Shown here: in pieces, positions 47,810 to 59,079 of the stretch | Layout of the letters: the number at the start of each line of letters is the position of its first letter | Position numbering within the stretch: the first letter of the stretch is position 1 | DNA from: Ananas comosus | Lineage: Eukaryota; Streptophyta; Magnoliopsida; Poales; Bromeliaceae | Assembly: GCF_001540865.1 (NCBI RefSeq) | Contig: NC_033621.1 | Location: 12,854,276 to 12,918,275, forward strand | Length of the DNA stretch: 64,000 bases | Direction of reading: 5' to 3' | Translations under genes and position numbers: made by a program | Notes under the pieces: generated by a model | Database searches by the model: none | Seen by the model: only the letters and a program-made list of their open reading frames with translations | What the model was told of the DNA's origin: nothing

Positions 47810-48660
47810 ATCGTCGTTCTCGATCACCTTCGCCACAGTTAGAAAGGTATTTTGCTACACCTAATTCATTTTAATGTGTCATAATATAATTTTCTACCTA
47901 ATTCGTCTTTCGTATACTTTGTTTTACTTTTTAAGATTTTTAAATGCTAATAAATGTGCATCTTCATGACTTTTTATCTCTCACATTAATTGCGCAAATC
48001 ATTAGCATATTATTTTTAGTAATATCTTTTTTCATTTTCACCTGTATTTTTTTTAAATATTGTCAAATATTTTTTTTACTAATATCCTTTCTTATTTGTC
48101 CTCGTCGCTGGCACCGGCATATCGTCATCACCGACACCGGCATGTTGTTGCCTTCGCTACCTTTGCCACATTTGGAGAGGTATTTTGATCTAAACTGAAT
48201 TTTTTTTTAATATGCTTTTATACTATTTTAGTATATCTATTTTTTAGTATTTTCTTATTTACATTTATACATTAGCACCAGCATATCGTCATCGTCATCG
48301 CCGACAACGGCATATTGTCGCCTTCGTCACCTTTGCCACATTTGGAGAGGTATTTTGATCTAAACTAAATTTTTTTTAATATGCTTTTATACTATTTTAG
48401 CATATCTTTTTTTTAGTATTTTCTCATTTACATTTATACATTTATCAAATATAAAATATATATTTTGTTAGTAATATCTTTTTTTCATTTTCATCTATAT
48501 TTTTCTCAAATATTTCAAATATTTTTTAGTAATATCTTTTTTTCATTTGTCCCCATCGCCGGCACCGGCGCATCGTCATCGTTCTCCTCATCAACATCAC
48601 CGGCGCTGGCACATTATCACCTCGACATCACCGTCGCCGGCACATTGTCAAAATTAATTT
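47810..48660. repeat. Diverged tandem array, ~170-bp period
   Basis: CTTTGCCACATTTGGAGAGG followed by TATTTTGATCTAAACT occurs at 48161 and 48331, exactly 170 bases apart. A more diverged copy (TTCGCCACAGTTAGAAAGG) lies near 47829 and a partial one after 48540. Each unit pairs a GC-rich part (CACCGGCATATCGTCATC) with an AT-rich part. Confidence 0.7.
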
Positions 48661-48938
48661 TAAATTTTGTTCAAAAATTTTAATGTGAATTCATCAACTT
48701 AAAATTTAGAATTAATTCAAATTTTAAATTTTGTATACACGTTAAAAATAATTGTATATTATAAAATAAATATGAAAAGCATTTATAATGTAACTAAATT
48801 AAAAATATATAAAACTTATCCGAAGATAAATTACAGTTAAAATTTGATAAATAGACTCATACCACCAATAAATATTTAAATTTAAAATATAAATATAAAT
48901 TTTATTTGATTTAATGTGACGTGCATTATATATATATA

Positions 48939-49712
48939 CTAGTTGAATATACGTGCAAATGCACGTAACAATTATTATAATTTATTTCAAATCAATATAA
49001 ATTTGTATATTATATATATTCAAAATTTTACAATAAAAATTATACTTATAAATTAATATGTTATATTTTATTAGAAAATATTTATAATATCCTACAGTGT
49101 TCTTTTTTTTTATATATACATCGAATATTTTTATATACTTTTTGATTTTTGATGAATCAAATTTAAATATGTGTTTTAAATTAAAAGCATCAAAATTTAA
49201 TTTATATTTATTTTAAAATTTAAATTTAAATTTTGATTCACTGTAATAAAAAAATTAATTGTTAATTCAAATATGATATCAAAAATTAAATTTAATTCAT
49301 AATTTAAATTCAAATTTTAATTTTAATGTAAAATAGATTAATAGAAATGCTTTTTTTTTAACAAATTGATCATAACCATTTATTTTTATTTGAGATATTT
49401 TTAACAAATTGATTATAATTATATGATTAAATTTATAGATAGATAGGAATACTATTTTTTAATAAATTGATCATAACTGTTCTTATTTGAGATATTTTTT
49501 TAATAAATTGATCATAACCATTTATAGGGAATAGATTTTTATATATAGTAAAGATTTAATAGATTGATCATAACCGTTCATTTTTATTTGAAATGTTTTT
49601 AACAAATTAATCATAACCATTCGTAGGGAATATTATTTTATTTCTTTTTGGATTCCGTCTGTCATTGTCAGAATTTCCATACGCTTATATATATATATAT
49701 ATATATATATCA
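48939..49712 (-). mobile_element. Probable Helitron 3' end and body
   Basis: On the minus strand the sequence ends with a hairpin ACGTGCATTTGCACGT (48966-48951), eight bases, then CTAG (48942-48939) and T. That is the hairpin plus CTRR layout of Helitron 3' termini. The far end near 49712 is hidden by (TA)n and its TC terminus is not seen. There is no helicase coding region, so it would be non-autonomous. Confidence 0.45.
49355..49640. repeat. Six degenerate tandem units
   Basis: TTTTAACAAATTGATCATAACC-like units recur at about 49365, 49405, 49462, 49500, 49560 and 49600, alternating with TTTTTATTTGAGATA or TATAGGGAATA linkers. Confidence 0.65.
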
Positions 49713-49772
49713 ATTTAACTGGGGATTATTATCATCCTAACCGCATATTCTTTCATTCAATTGCCAAAAACT

Positions 49773-49800
49773 CAATAGTACCAAGGGTTTGGTACTATTG
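49773..49800. repeat. Perfect 10-bp hairpin
   Basis: CAATAGTACC and GGTACTATTG flank the 8-base loop AAGGGTTT. It is probably the inner end of a small inverted-repeat element. Confidence 0.6.
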
Positions 49801-50007
49801 ATATTGATTCACTAAGGTTTAGTGGTGGTCTCTCTAGTGTTGAGTGGGTGGTTAGTTGAATAGTATGATCTAAAGTGTGGAATTGATTAAAGTGTAAATC
49901 TAACGGTTAAAAAGTTGACAACAAAAGAACCCAAATACCACTAATAGTATTCCAGCTCAACTCTATATCACTTTCTCTCTCTATAGAGAGAGAGAGAGAG
50001 AGAGAGT

Positions 50008-50261
50008 CTAGCTACTATATTCTTATAGGTCCCTTAATTTACTTATAAATTTTTTGTCGATAGATTTATCCCTTTGACCATTTTTATCCGTTAAATCGTA
50101 TTATTCAACTAACTACCAATTCAACCCTAGAAGACAACTATTATCCTAATCGGGAATCACTATTATCCTAATCATACATTTCTTTATCCAACGGTCGAAA
50201 ACTTATAAATATAAAAGGCTCTATACTCATAAGAGTATAGTAGCCCTAACTTATATATAGA
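50008..50261. mobile_element. MITE, ~254 bp
   Basis: The left end TCTAGCTACTATATTCTTATAGG and the reverse complement of the right end (GTTAGGGCTACTATACTCTTATG) pair. The left border is a (GA)n tract (49985-50007). Internal words include ATCCTAATCGGGAATCACTATTATCC, partly duplicated. Confidence 0.5.
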
Positions 50262-51280
50262 ATACTCAATATATTTAAGCTATATTAAACTGAACATTAG
50301 TGAGCTGACTCGAGCTCGTGTTCGACTCGTTAAGATTTCGAGCTAAAAAATTCAAATCGTATTCGGCTCTTTTATTAAATGACCGATTGAACTCGAACTC
50401 ATCTCAAGTTGAATGCTAACGGGCTCGCAAACAACAAACTGGATTGCTAACCCCCGATATTGAGGTTCATGTAACAGTACACTAGCAGATGAAACAAAAT
50501 TGTGATGAAAATATATACGCAAATGCTTCTTTGTTTTTTGATACGGTCATAGAAAATATATCGTAAAAAGTTCATTATGATATCCATAACATTATATTAT
50601 GCACGGAAAGTACATTTTTATTAGAGTTTTTCGCTCCAATTAACGCAATGACAAAATTGTATGAGACCCATCTCCTACTTTTACTTCCATTTGTTTACAT
50701 CTTCTTAGCCTTGATTTTTCTTAGAATTACATTAAGTTACTTTTGTTGATTAAATTAAAAATTTTATCAAGTTCTGTGGCAATTTAATTTAGCAATTACT
50801 AAATATTATTTAGCGAATATATACAAAAAAATTAAATGCTAAAATCTTTATTAATTGATGAAAAAATTAAGGTAAAAATGCAGGGGACCCGTCAACTATA
50901 TGCTATTTTGAAATGCACCCTAAACTTTTATTTTAATGTTAAACAATTATTTTAATCAATCAAATAAAAGATTTCATGAATTGATTTTTTAAATATTTTT
51001 ATAGATACAACTTAAATATTTATCCCTCAACCAAACACTGCCTTAATGACTAATAATAAAAATTAACTTACTTTAGTAGAATACTCAATTTTTTTTTAAA
51101 AAAATCAGAAATTAATGGCGTTTTATGAAGAAAAAAGTTGAGGTAAAAATTTCAAAATTCCATGTAGTTGAGGGGCCTCGATACATTTCTATCAAAGTTA
51201 AAGGGGTAAGTTACAATATCTCAAAAAAGAAAAAAAATCTCCCCAACGAAGATGTAGAGTAAACGCCTCTTCGTAGTATT

Positions 51281-51283
<3 letters not shown>
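50262..51283. other. Spacer upstream of the mid-SUN gene
   Basis: Starts with GAGCTCGTGTTCGACTCG-rich decayed repeat (50280-50460), then AT-rich DNA with no gene. AGGGGACCCGTCAACTAT (~50882) and the complementary-looking ATGTAGTTGAGGGGCCTCG (~51162) may be the ends of an old MITE. Confidence 0.4.

Positions 51284-51330
<47 letters not shown>
51284..51330 (+). promoter_or_regulatory. (CT)n tract at the mid-SUN gene promoter
   Basis: About 23 CT units then a C run, ending ten bases or less before the first inferred transcribed exon. It is the same sense-strand polarity as the CT tracts at the RRM and RBM7-like genes. Confidence 0.6.
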
Positions 51331-51332
<2 letters not shown>

Positions 51333-51337
51333 CCCCC

Positions 51338-51604
51338 TTAATGGAAACGCCGCGGCTCCAAATCTCTCAATCGTCGGAGGAGATAATCCGATCTCTTCAG
51401 GTCGCACAGATCCAATCCAATTCCCCATTTCCGCCACAGATTCGATCCAATTACGCTTTTCCTTTTTTTTTGCTCAATTTGGTTTGAATTTGAATTCGAA
51501 TTTTGATTTGTTTGATTTTGGTTTCAGATGCGTATCAGGTGCCAATATTTGAGATCCTATGCTTCTTAGATTGAACTCGGACGAAGGGAGACGCGAAGTT
51601 TTAG
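51338..51604 (+). other. Two 5'UTR exons of the mid-SUN gene with a split upstream reading frame
   Basis: Exon A ends at 51400 (CTCTTCAG|GTCGCA) and exon B runs from 51528 (TTTCAG|ATGCG) to 51604 (TTTTAG|GTAAAA). Splicing joins an ATG at 51341 in frame to a stop in exon B, an upstream frame of 33 residues starting METPRLQISQS and ending RSYAS. The exons are inferred from good splice signals. The next exon begins at 52363. Confidence 0.5.
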
Positions 51605-52385
51605 GTAAAAATTGAACCTTTTTTTGTTTTTTTCCTGTAATCTAATTGGAATAGCATGCTTGGAGAGGTTTGAAATTTGAATCTTATAAATGGAGGAATG
51701 GCTATGCGGAAAATTGAGTAATTTTGTTGTGGGAAGTGAGAAATTGTGAAGAAAAATGAGAATTTCGAAATTGAGGGGAAAAAATGGGAATTATAAAGGG
51801 GGAATAATTAGAGTAGAAGAATGGGCAAAGGAGTTATTCTATCCCTTTAGCTTGGCCTCTAATTAATCCAAAATGCACCTCGAAGTGTTAGGGTATCTTT
51901 GGCCCTCTAATTGTTGTTCAAAACATACTTTGAGGTTAAGCTCTGTTCCAAAATCTTCTCAACAGATTTTCTCTGCAGCAGATTCAGAAGCCCAAAATTG
52001 GAGCTTTTTTCTTCTTTGGGTGTTAGAATTTGACATCTGCATCTCGAAACAGTAGAGGACATGATATGGCTGCAGCTTACAGCAGAAGCAAAAGTAGGGC
52101 CAATCAGACACTTAATTTCTTGATTCTGTACTGCTACAATTATGCAACGCCTTTTATTCCTCTTTTATTGGTGAGAGAGGAGTTTCCTATGTACTTTAAA
52201 TGGCATTTATATCATGATGGCCTCACATGATGATGTAACTTCAGATAGCAGCATCAGTTGCCAAAATGATTTGGGTCATGAATTTAAAGCCTTACTGTCC
52301 TTAAATTTTTTTTTTTGTGTTTTGTTTAACTTCTTGATGAATTATGTGTTTTTGATACACAGATGTGAATTTGGATTAATGAGCA

Positions 52386-55300
52386 ATGCAGAGATCACGT
52401 AGAGCTCTTCTGCAGAGAAGAGCTGCTGCGTTGGAGAAGAGCAGCGTTGCCGGGAAGAAGCGCCTTTACGAAGTGTCGCTTTCTTTGCTCATCTTATCAT
52501 GGGTTCTTATCTTCCTCCTCAATTTTTGGATCAGCCATGGCAATGGTTATAGAGGTGAATTTCCGAATCGCCACCTTGCATGATTGTGTGCGGATTAGTT
52601 ATTGAAAAGGAAAAGAGAGAGATTATGGTGTAGTAGGTAGATGTTTCTCAAAGATTAAGGTTGCTTAACAGTTTTTATGTAGTGTTTCTATCGTGTTCAT
52701 CGATTCATTTATTGTTTGGTGGTTCATTAGGAAAGTTGTATGGTACTCTGGCTAGTTCTTTCGGCTTTTTGATCTCAATAAAGTTTATTATGGGGCTTCT
52801 TTTTCACTACCTGCTCATTTCTACCTAGTAATATTGTTTATTTTTTAACTTTTACATGAACTAAATTGATGTTTTCACTTTGTCTATCAATTAAATATCG
52901 TCGAAGTCACAATCTTACCTTTCAATACCTTCCTATATTATCTGCTTCCTTGCATACACTTTCAAGAGAATGAAGTTTACGCCTGAAACAGCCTAATTAA
53001 TGTTTTTTTCACGTAAATTCATTTCACTTATTCGTTTTCGTGTTTTAATGGCATGCAGAGGGGCAGGGTTCTGCTGATTGTGAACCTAGCTTGAATGAAG
53101 GTTCTCTAACTCCAGAAAAGGAATTGAGTTCTGGAGATAATTTCGCAGACTCAAATTCCACCTTTAATGACTATGTTGAGAATGCCCCGACTTCCGAGGG
53201 TGAGACTCTCAACGATAAAACAGGGATTCTAGCTAACGATGACGAAGTTATTCTTTCATCGGCTCGGAATGAGCAAACATCTGATGCAGACACCGATCAA
53301 GGAACCAAATCGGAGAAAGAAAGTGCTCCAAAAAGTGATAGATTGTCCCGAATAGCTCCTCTTGGACTTGACGAGTTCAAGAACAAAGCGATAAATTCGA
53401 AAGGGAAGGTCATTTCCAGCCAAACCGGCACTGTCATACACCGAATAGAGCCCGGTGGGAAAGAATACAATTACGCCTCTGCTTCTAAAGGCGCAAAAGT
53501 TCTAGCTTTCAACAAGGAGGCTAAGGGCGCTTCAAATATCTTAGACAAGGATAAGGACAAATACCTCCGAAATCCATGTTCAGTAGAGGGGAAGTTCGTA
53601 GTCATTGAACTCTCAGAAGAAACCCTGGTGGATACAATTGAGGTGGCGAATTTTGAGCACTATTCATCTAATCTGAAGGATTTCGAATTGTTGAGTAGTT
53701 TAGTCTATCCCACAGAAAATTGGGACAAGATCGGGAATTTCACTGCTGCGAATGTTAAGCATGCACAGCGGTTCTCTCTTCAAGAGCCGAAGTGGGCTAG
53801 GTACTTGAGACTTAATCTTTTAAGCCATTATGGTTCAGAATTTTACTGTACTTTGAGTTCAGTTGAAGTATATGGAGTGGATGCAGTAGAGAGGATGCTT
53901 GAGGATTTAATTTCCGTGGAGAAAAAAGGAGTGGAAGCTGATGAAGTAACCGAGCAAGTGCCGGTGCAAGAGAATTTAGACCGAAATAATTCATTTGAGG
54001 AAATTTTCGACGGAAATGATCATGAACCCGAGAACGAAAATCTCAAAAATAAACGGGACTTATCGAAAAAACCCATTCCTGATCCAATTGCAGAGACGAA
54101 GCAAATACAAGTTGGAAGGATACCGGGAGATACAGTTCTTAAGGTGCTAATGCAAAAGGTCCAGTCCCTTGATGTGAACTTCTCCATTTTGGAGCGGTAC
54201 CTCGAGGAATTGAACAGCAGATATGGGCAGATCTTTAAAGACTTTGATGATGACATCGACAATAAAGATTTGTTGTTGGAGAAAATAAAATTGGAGTTAA
54301 AGAATCTTCAAACCAGTAAAGAGAATTTTGTATGTTATATCTCCTTTTCTTTTTTCAATTTTGTTCTTTTTTCTGGTGAACTCAACTATTATCATGCTCA
54401 TTTTGGGTTTCTTGTTTTCAGGCCAACGAGATTGAAGTGCTCTTAGCATGGAAACTAATTGCTTCCTCTCAATTGGACCAGCTGGTGAGAGATAATGCAA
54501 TACTCAGGTTCGACTTGTTCTTTATTCTTGCGGTGGTGCAACTTAAAATACTTACCTTCCTCAGAATTAATGTAGTCTTTTATTATATCTTTAAACATAG
54601 GGTGTATTTATGCTGCATTTAAAAGTTTTTGTCGATTTGATAATATTACGCCATTGGTGGATGGCTGGATGATTTTTCATGTAAATCATTGGATCTTGTT
54701 TTGCAAAATAAGATCTATAAATAACAACTGCTGCAAACATGCTTTTAGATGTATGGTTTTGAGGGAATGCATGATTCTACGGTGGTAGCTTGTTCGAAAC
54801 TTTCTGTGAGGAAAGGAGCTCTTTTTCCCTTCAACCTGCAAAGAGTACATTGGTAAAATTAGTAAATTACGCTTCTTATTTTCGCCTGTTAACATCACAT
54901 AACACCTTATTTTAAGAACCTATTTTAAAGAGCTCCTAATGCAATAGTCTAGGACATTATGACATTTGTCGATCTATTGAGAAAGTCGCTTTCTTTCTCT
55001 GGAAAACAAACTGCCACGCAAGGGACGGTTGCATTCTTGTGTTCGATAAAAAAGGGAGTTCTAATATTAGAATAGAGAAGTTGATAAGCACTGAAAAGAC
55101 TCTTTGATAGAGACATTTTATCTTACATTATATGCAAGCCCTTAGGCTCCATAGTATCTTCTCAAACTGTTTGATCCTTGTTTCTTCGTTCTAAAAGATA
55201 ACTCAAAACAAATATCGGACGAAGGTAGTAAACTTATATTTTTCGTGCTTGACTCACCAATTGCAGATGGGAAGTCGAAGAGGTTCGGGATAAGCAGTTC

Positions 55301-55495
55301 GACATGGAGAAGAGGAGTCTTGCTGTGATATTTCTTTGCTTTGTGTTCGGGTGTCTCGCGATTACCAAATTGTTTCTAGGAGTGTTGTTGAGCATCTGTA
55401 GATTATATGGTTCCGAAAAATTTTGTAACACAAATTATGGTTGGCTCATGTTGCTGCTTAGCAGTAGCATTATAGCTTTCATCTTGGTATTATAA
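52386..55495 (+). CDS. SUN4: Mid-SUN domain protein (SUN3/SUN4 type)
   Basis: Mid-SUN membrane protein of the nuclear envelope and ER; plant members contribute to nuclear shape and early seed development. Coding exons 52386-52554, 53059-54329, 54422-54507 and 55267-55495 join exactly to 584 residues. An N-terminal membrane helix lies at ~29-49 ([18 protein letters not shown]) after a basic start [12 protein letters not shown]. The acidic linker is followed by the SUN domain (~160-335: [41 protein letters not shown]-like [37 protein letters not shown]). A coiled coil spans ~411-505, and two C-terminal helices lie at ~526-546 and ~567-584. This layout (one helix, SUN, coiled coil, two helices) is that of mid-SUN proteins. 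Reading through the intron at 54330 would end the protein early. Confidence 0.93.
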
Positions 55496-56757
55496 AATCC
55501 GATGTATCGATTATCGTCTACTTGCCGCTGGACTCTGTTGTGGCATGAAATTTTGTTGTTGAGTTATTTTTTTCTCATTTTATGCAGTCTCTGTGTTTGT
55601 CTCTTCACTTTCATGGGCTTGTTTCGCCCTGCTTTTGCTTCTCCGCATTTACTTTTCACAACCACAATTTACAAAAAAGAGTGTTCGAGAAAACAGAAAG
55701 CAAAATTAAGATTTTGGATCTCAAAAAACAAAAACTTTAATGTGGAGCTTTTAATTTTTTCGTAAGAAAAGTCATTAATGGTAATTCAATATGGTAGTTA
55801 TCTTAATCGTACTACACTCTACAGCAAAGGGTATGTTTGGTTGCTCGAAAGTCGGCGAAGTTCATAAAGTCACTTTTTCACAAAAGTGAGTTTTCAGTTG
55901 ATTGTTTGGTTGTTATAAAATAAAAGAATTAAAACTATAATTTATAAATTTTTTATTATTAAATTATATATAAAGAGGTGAAAATATAAACAAACGATTT
56001 ATACTTGCAATTTAAATTAAAAATTTAAATTTAAATTTAAATTAATATTTAGAATTCAAAGTTATATTTTAAAATTTAAATTTAAATCTAAATCTGGATA
56101 ATTAAAATTTAAGACATAAATTTAATTTACAATTTAAATTTAAAATTTAAGTTATAACTTATAACTGAAATTAAATTTTAAAATAAAAGTTCAACACAAA
56201 AATTAGAATTTAAATTTACAAATAAAATTTAAAATGTGATCATAATATTAATTCAAATTTAAAGCGAAATTGAACTTTAAAAATAAATTTAAATATTAAA
56301 GTTAAGACCGAATATATCCTCTTAATTAATTAAGTTCTCCGTTTTCGGTGACTTCCGAATTTTTTGAGCCGAAGTCAAAAAAGTAAAATTTAGTTATAAC
56401 TCACTTTATCAGCCCACTTTCGTAAAGTAACTTTTATGTTTACTTTCGTAAACCAAACAGCCGATAAGACGTCACTTTCTAAAAGTACCACTTTCGATGC
56501 TACACTTTCGGCGAATCAAACATGCCCAAAGCCAAACATATGATATTTGTAAAGCTAAAATTACTTATTAAATGCGAAGTGATTAACCTATTCTTAGATT
56601 AATTTGGGGAATATTCTTGTTTGCTTTTTAAGTGGAATAAAAGCAGGGATGTACAAAAACTTTGATTACACTCCAAAGAAACCAAATGCTATTGGGAGGC
56701 AAAAAAAAAGTACACATAGCTGGAAAACATGCTTTGAGTGTATGGGTGATTTGGACG
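55496..56757. other. 3' flank of the mid-SUN gene and AT-rich spacer
   Basis: The first few hundred bases are presumably 3'UTR. From 55830 to 56530 the sequence looks like an AT-rich repeat, ending GCGAATCAAACATGCCC, which pairs with GGGTATGTTTGGTTGCTCG near 55828. It is therefore a probable inverted-repeat element (55828-56526). Confidence 0.45.
55828..56526. mobile_element. Non-autonomous element with GGGTATGTTTGGTT ends
   Basis: The left end GGGTATGTTTGGTTGCTCGAAAG and the reverse complement of the right end (GGGCATGTTTGATTCGCCGAAAG) pair. Subterminal TAAAGTCACTTTTT and the complement of AAAAGTGACGT-like words also pair. The interior is nearly pure AT-rich sequence without coding capacity. 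The end motif resembles hAT-type elements. Confidence 0.6.
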
Positions 56758-56766
56758 TAATGTAAA

Positions 56767-57127
56767 GGGAAAACTTCAAAAACCCCCTTTGTGGTTTCGT
56801 AGTTTCTCATTTTGCCCTCCCTGTGGTTTAAAATGTATCAATTTGGCAGCATGTGGTTTCTTTTTTCTCTTTTTCATATCAATTTCATTATTTTTTTTGC
56901 CTTAAATCAGTGATAAAGTTAAAATTAAGGGGTACTAAAGTAAATATTTGATAAATCTAGATGTGTATTTGAAGTTTTTTGTATATAATTTAATGAAATA
57001 TTAACGAAAAAGCTATCGAAAAAATAAAAACAAAACCACGGGGGAGCAATTTGATACATTTTAAACCACAGGGGGGCAAAGTGATAAACTGTGAAACCAC
57101 AGGGGGGGGGTTTTTGAAGTTTTTCCC
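56767..57127. mobile_element. MULE-type MITE with perfect 9-bp target duplication, copy A
   Basis: The ends GGGAAAACTTCAAAAACCCCC and its inverted partner pair over at least 45 bases (GTGGTTTCGTAGTTTCTCA). TAATGTAAA directly flanks both sides (56758-56766 and 57128-57136), a perfect 9-bp duplication, the size made by Mutator-like transposases. Length is 361 bases, with no coding capacity. Confidence 0.85.
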
Positions 57128-57139
57128 TAATGTAAAAGG

Positions 57140-58291
57140 ATAGGATCCTAGGTTAAATAAAATAAAAAAAGAAATTAATTAAATCAAAAGAAAAAAAAAA
57201 AGAAAAAAAAAAGGTACTAACAATGTGGGGTTTGCTGAGAAACCAAGTTAGCTTGTAACATATTATGTGTATTAGAATATTATTGCTAATAATTAACAAA
57301 TTGAGCCTTTTCGTTTTCTTTTGTTTTTGTTTTTGTTTTTGTTTTTTTTTGTTGAAAAGAACCTTACTTTTTTGTGCTACGTAATCATGATGAGTTTCGT
57401 TAATAAGTTGCTAAATAGATGTATACTTACAAAAAAATGTTGCGTGTGACAAAAATTAAGAAGCTAAAAAAACATTGAACTTCGAACACGCATCAAAATT
57501 CCCACACACAAATATCATACACATGCATAAAAAATGTATGGAGATGCACTCAACTATAGGCCATTTTGAGCTTTCGATTTTTCTGAATTTGAATTATTCT
57601 AATTACTTTAGTTGAAAACTCTGTAATAAATTTTTTTTTTCTAGTTTTATTTACCAAAAAGTAAATTAAATCATTACATTTTAATAAATTATCTATGAAA
57701 TTCCAAAAGATTAGAAGTTAAGTATCTCTGGATTAAAAAGTTTAAAATTGGAAAAATTAACAACCACTAATACATAAATTTTCACTTACATGCTTTATTA
57801 TTTAGTCTTTAATGTTCAAAAATAAAATCTAATTTTTCTTTTATTATATAACCACTTAAGTTCTCTAATAAATTAGCTCATTTAGTTAAATGTAGTTTAT
57901 ATATAATTAAAAATGTCATTTTCAGCTCTTTTTTTTTCATTAGGATTCAAAATTAAGATATAATATGTTAATATTTATTTTAAAAAAATATAGAAACCAA
58001 TATTGGTGGATAATACTAGAACTATTCATACTTTTCATAAAAATAATACCGTCAATAAGCTGAACACGAGCGAGCTGGAGCTAGTTCGAGATCGGCTCTG
58101 CAATTATTTGAGTCAGCTTGTGTTCAGCTCGAAAGTAAAAGGAGCAGAGGTAATCGAGCTTGTTTTCGTCTTAAAATTAATTCGAGCTCGCCCAGAATTA
58201 TTTCAAGCCAGCTTGAATACATTAATACTAACTACAATTAGTATTACCTATAATTTCTTATTTCTAATTAATGCTTCCTCTTGCTCATTTA
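57140..58291. other. Spacer between the two MITEs
   Basis: AT-rich, with no gene. AGCTGAACACGAGCGAGCTGG-type repeat at 58057-58215 belongs to the AGCTCG-rich family also seen at 27665, 45650 and 50290. Confidence 0.4.
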
Positions 58292-58300
58292 ATGTTAAAA

Positions 58301-58656
58301 GGAAAAACTTCAAAAACCCCCCTCTGTGGTTTCGTAGTTTCTCACTTTGCCCCCCTGTGGTTTAAAATGTATTAATTTGCCCCCTGTGGTTTTATTTTTC
58401 TCTTTTTCTTATCAATTTCATTATTTTTTTTCTTTAAATCAGTAATAAAGTTAAAATTAAAGGGTACTAAAGTGAATATTTGATAAATCTAGATGAGTAT
58501 CTGAAGTTTTTTGTATATAATTTAACGAAATATTAACGAAAAAGCTACCGAAAAAATAAAAACGAAACCACATGGGGGCAACTTGATACACTTTAAACCA
58601 CAGAGGAGCAAAGTGAGAAACTACGAAACCACATAGGGGTTTTTTGAAGTTTTCCC
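58301..58656. mobile_element. MULE-type MITE with perfect 9-bp target duplication, copy B
   Basis: Same family and orientation as copy A, with closely similar sequence throughout. The ends are GGAAAAACTTCAAAAACCCC and (reverse) GGGAAAACTTCAAAAAACCCC. ATGTTAAAA flanks both sides (58292-58300 and 58657-58665), again a perfect 9-bp duplication. Older relatives are at 22255 and 24050. Confidence 0.85.
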
Positions 58657-59079
58657 ATGTTAAAATTTAGAAGAAGCCTTACTAACAATAAACAAAAATT
58701 TAAAAATAGAATTTAAATATGTTGTTTATCAATCTAAAAGTAACATTTATTGGTATTATTTATTTAATTTTTAAATTATATCAAATCAAATATAAGCGAG
58801 TTATGATCGGTCTGTATGATTCGGTTTATATATTAAACGAGCGAATCGAGTTCGAACGGATTTTTAATCAAACACGAGTTAATTAATTGACTCCCGAAAA
58901 GTTGAAAGGGCCACATTGGATCCACTTGCACAAGTTTGGATGATACTTAACGAGATCAAATTGATGATCCAACACGATCGAAATACCCACGCAATATGTT
59001 ATATGCTTCATTGGATGCTTTTTATTATTATAGAGGATAATAATATAATATAGGACAACACAAAACTAAAGATGCCCGT

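Noticed and set aside
46620..48942. Plus-strand Helitron starting at TCTATATATA
   Set aside because: The CTAG at 48939 is palindromic, but the stem-loop lies on the wrong side for a plus-strand element.
53256..54262. Minus-strand open frames over the mid-SUN gene
   Set aside because: They are shadows of the large SUN exon, with no family resemblance.
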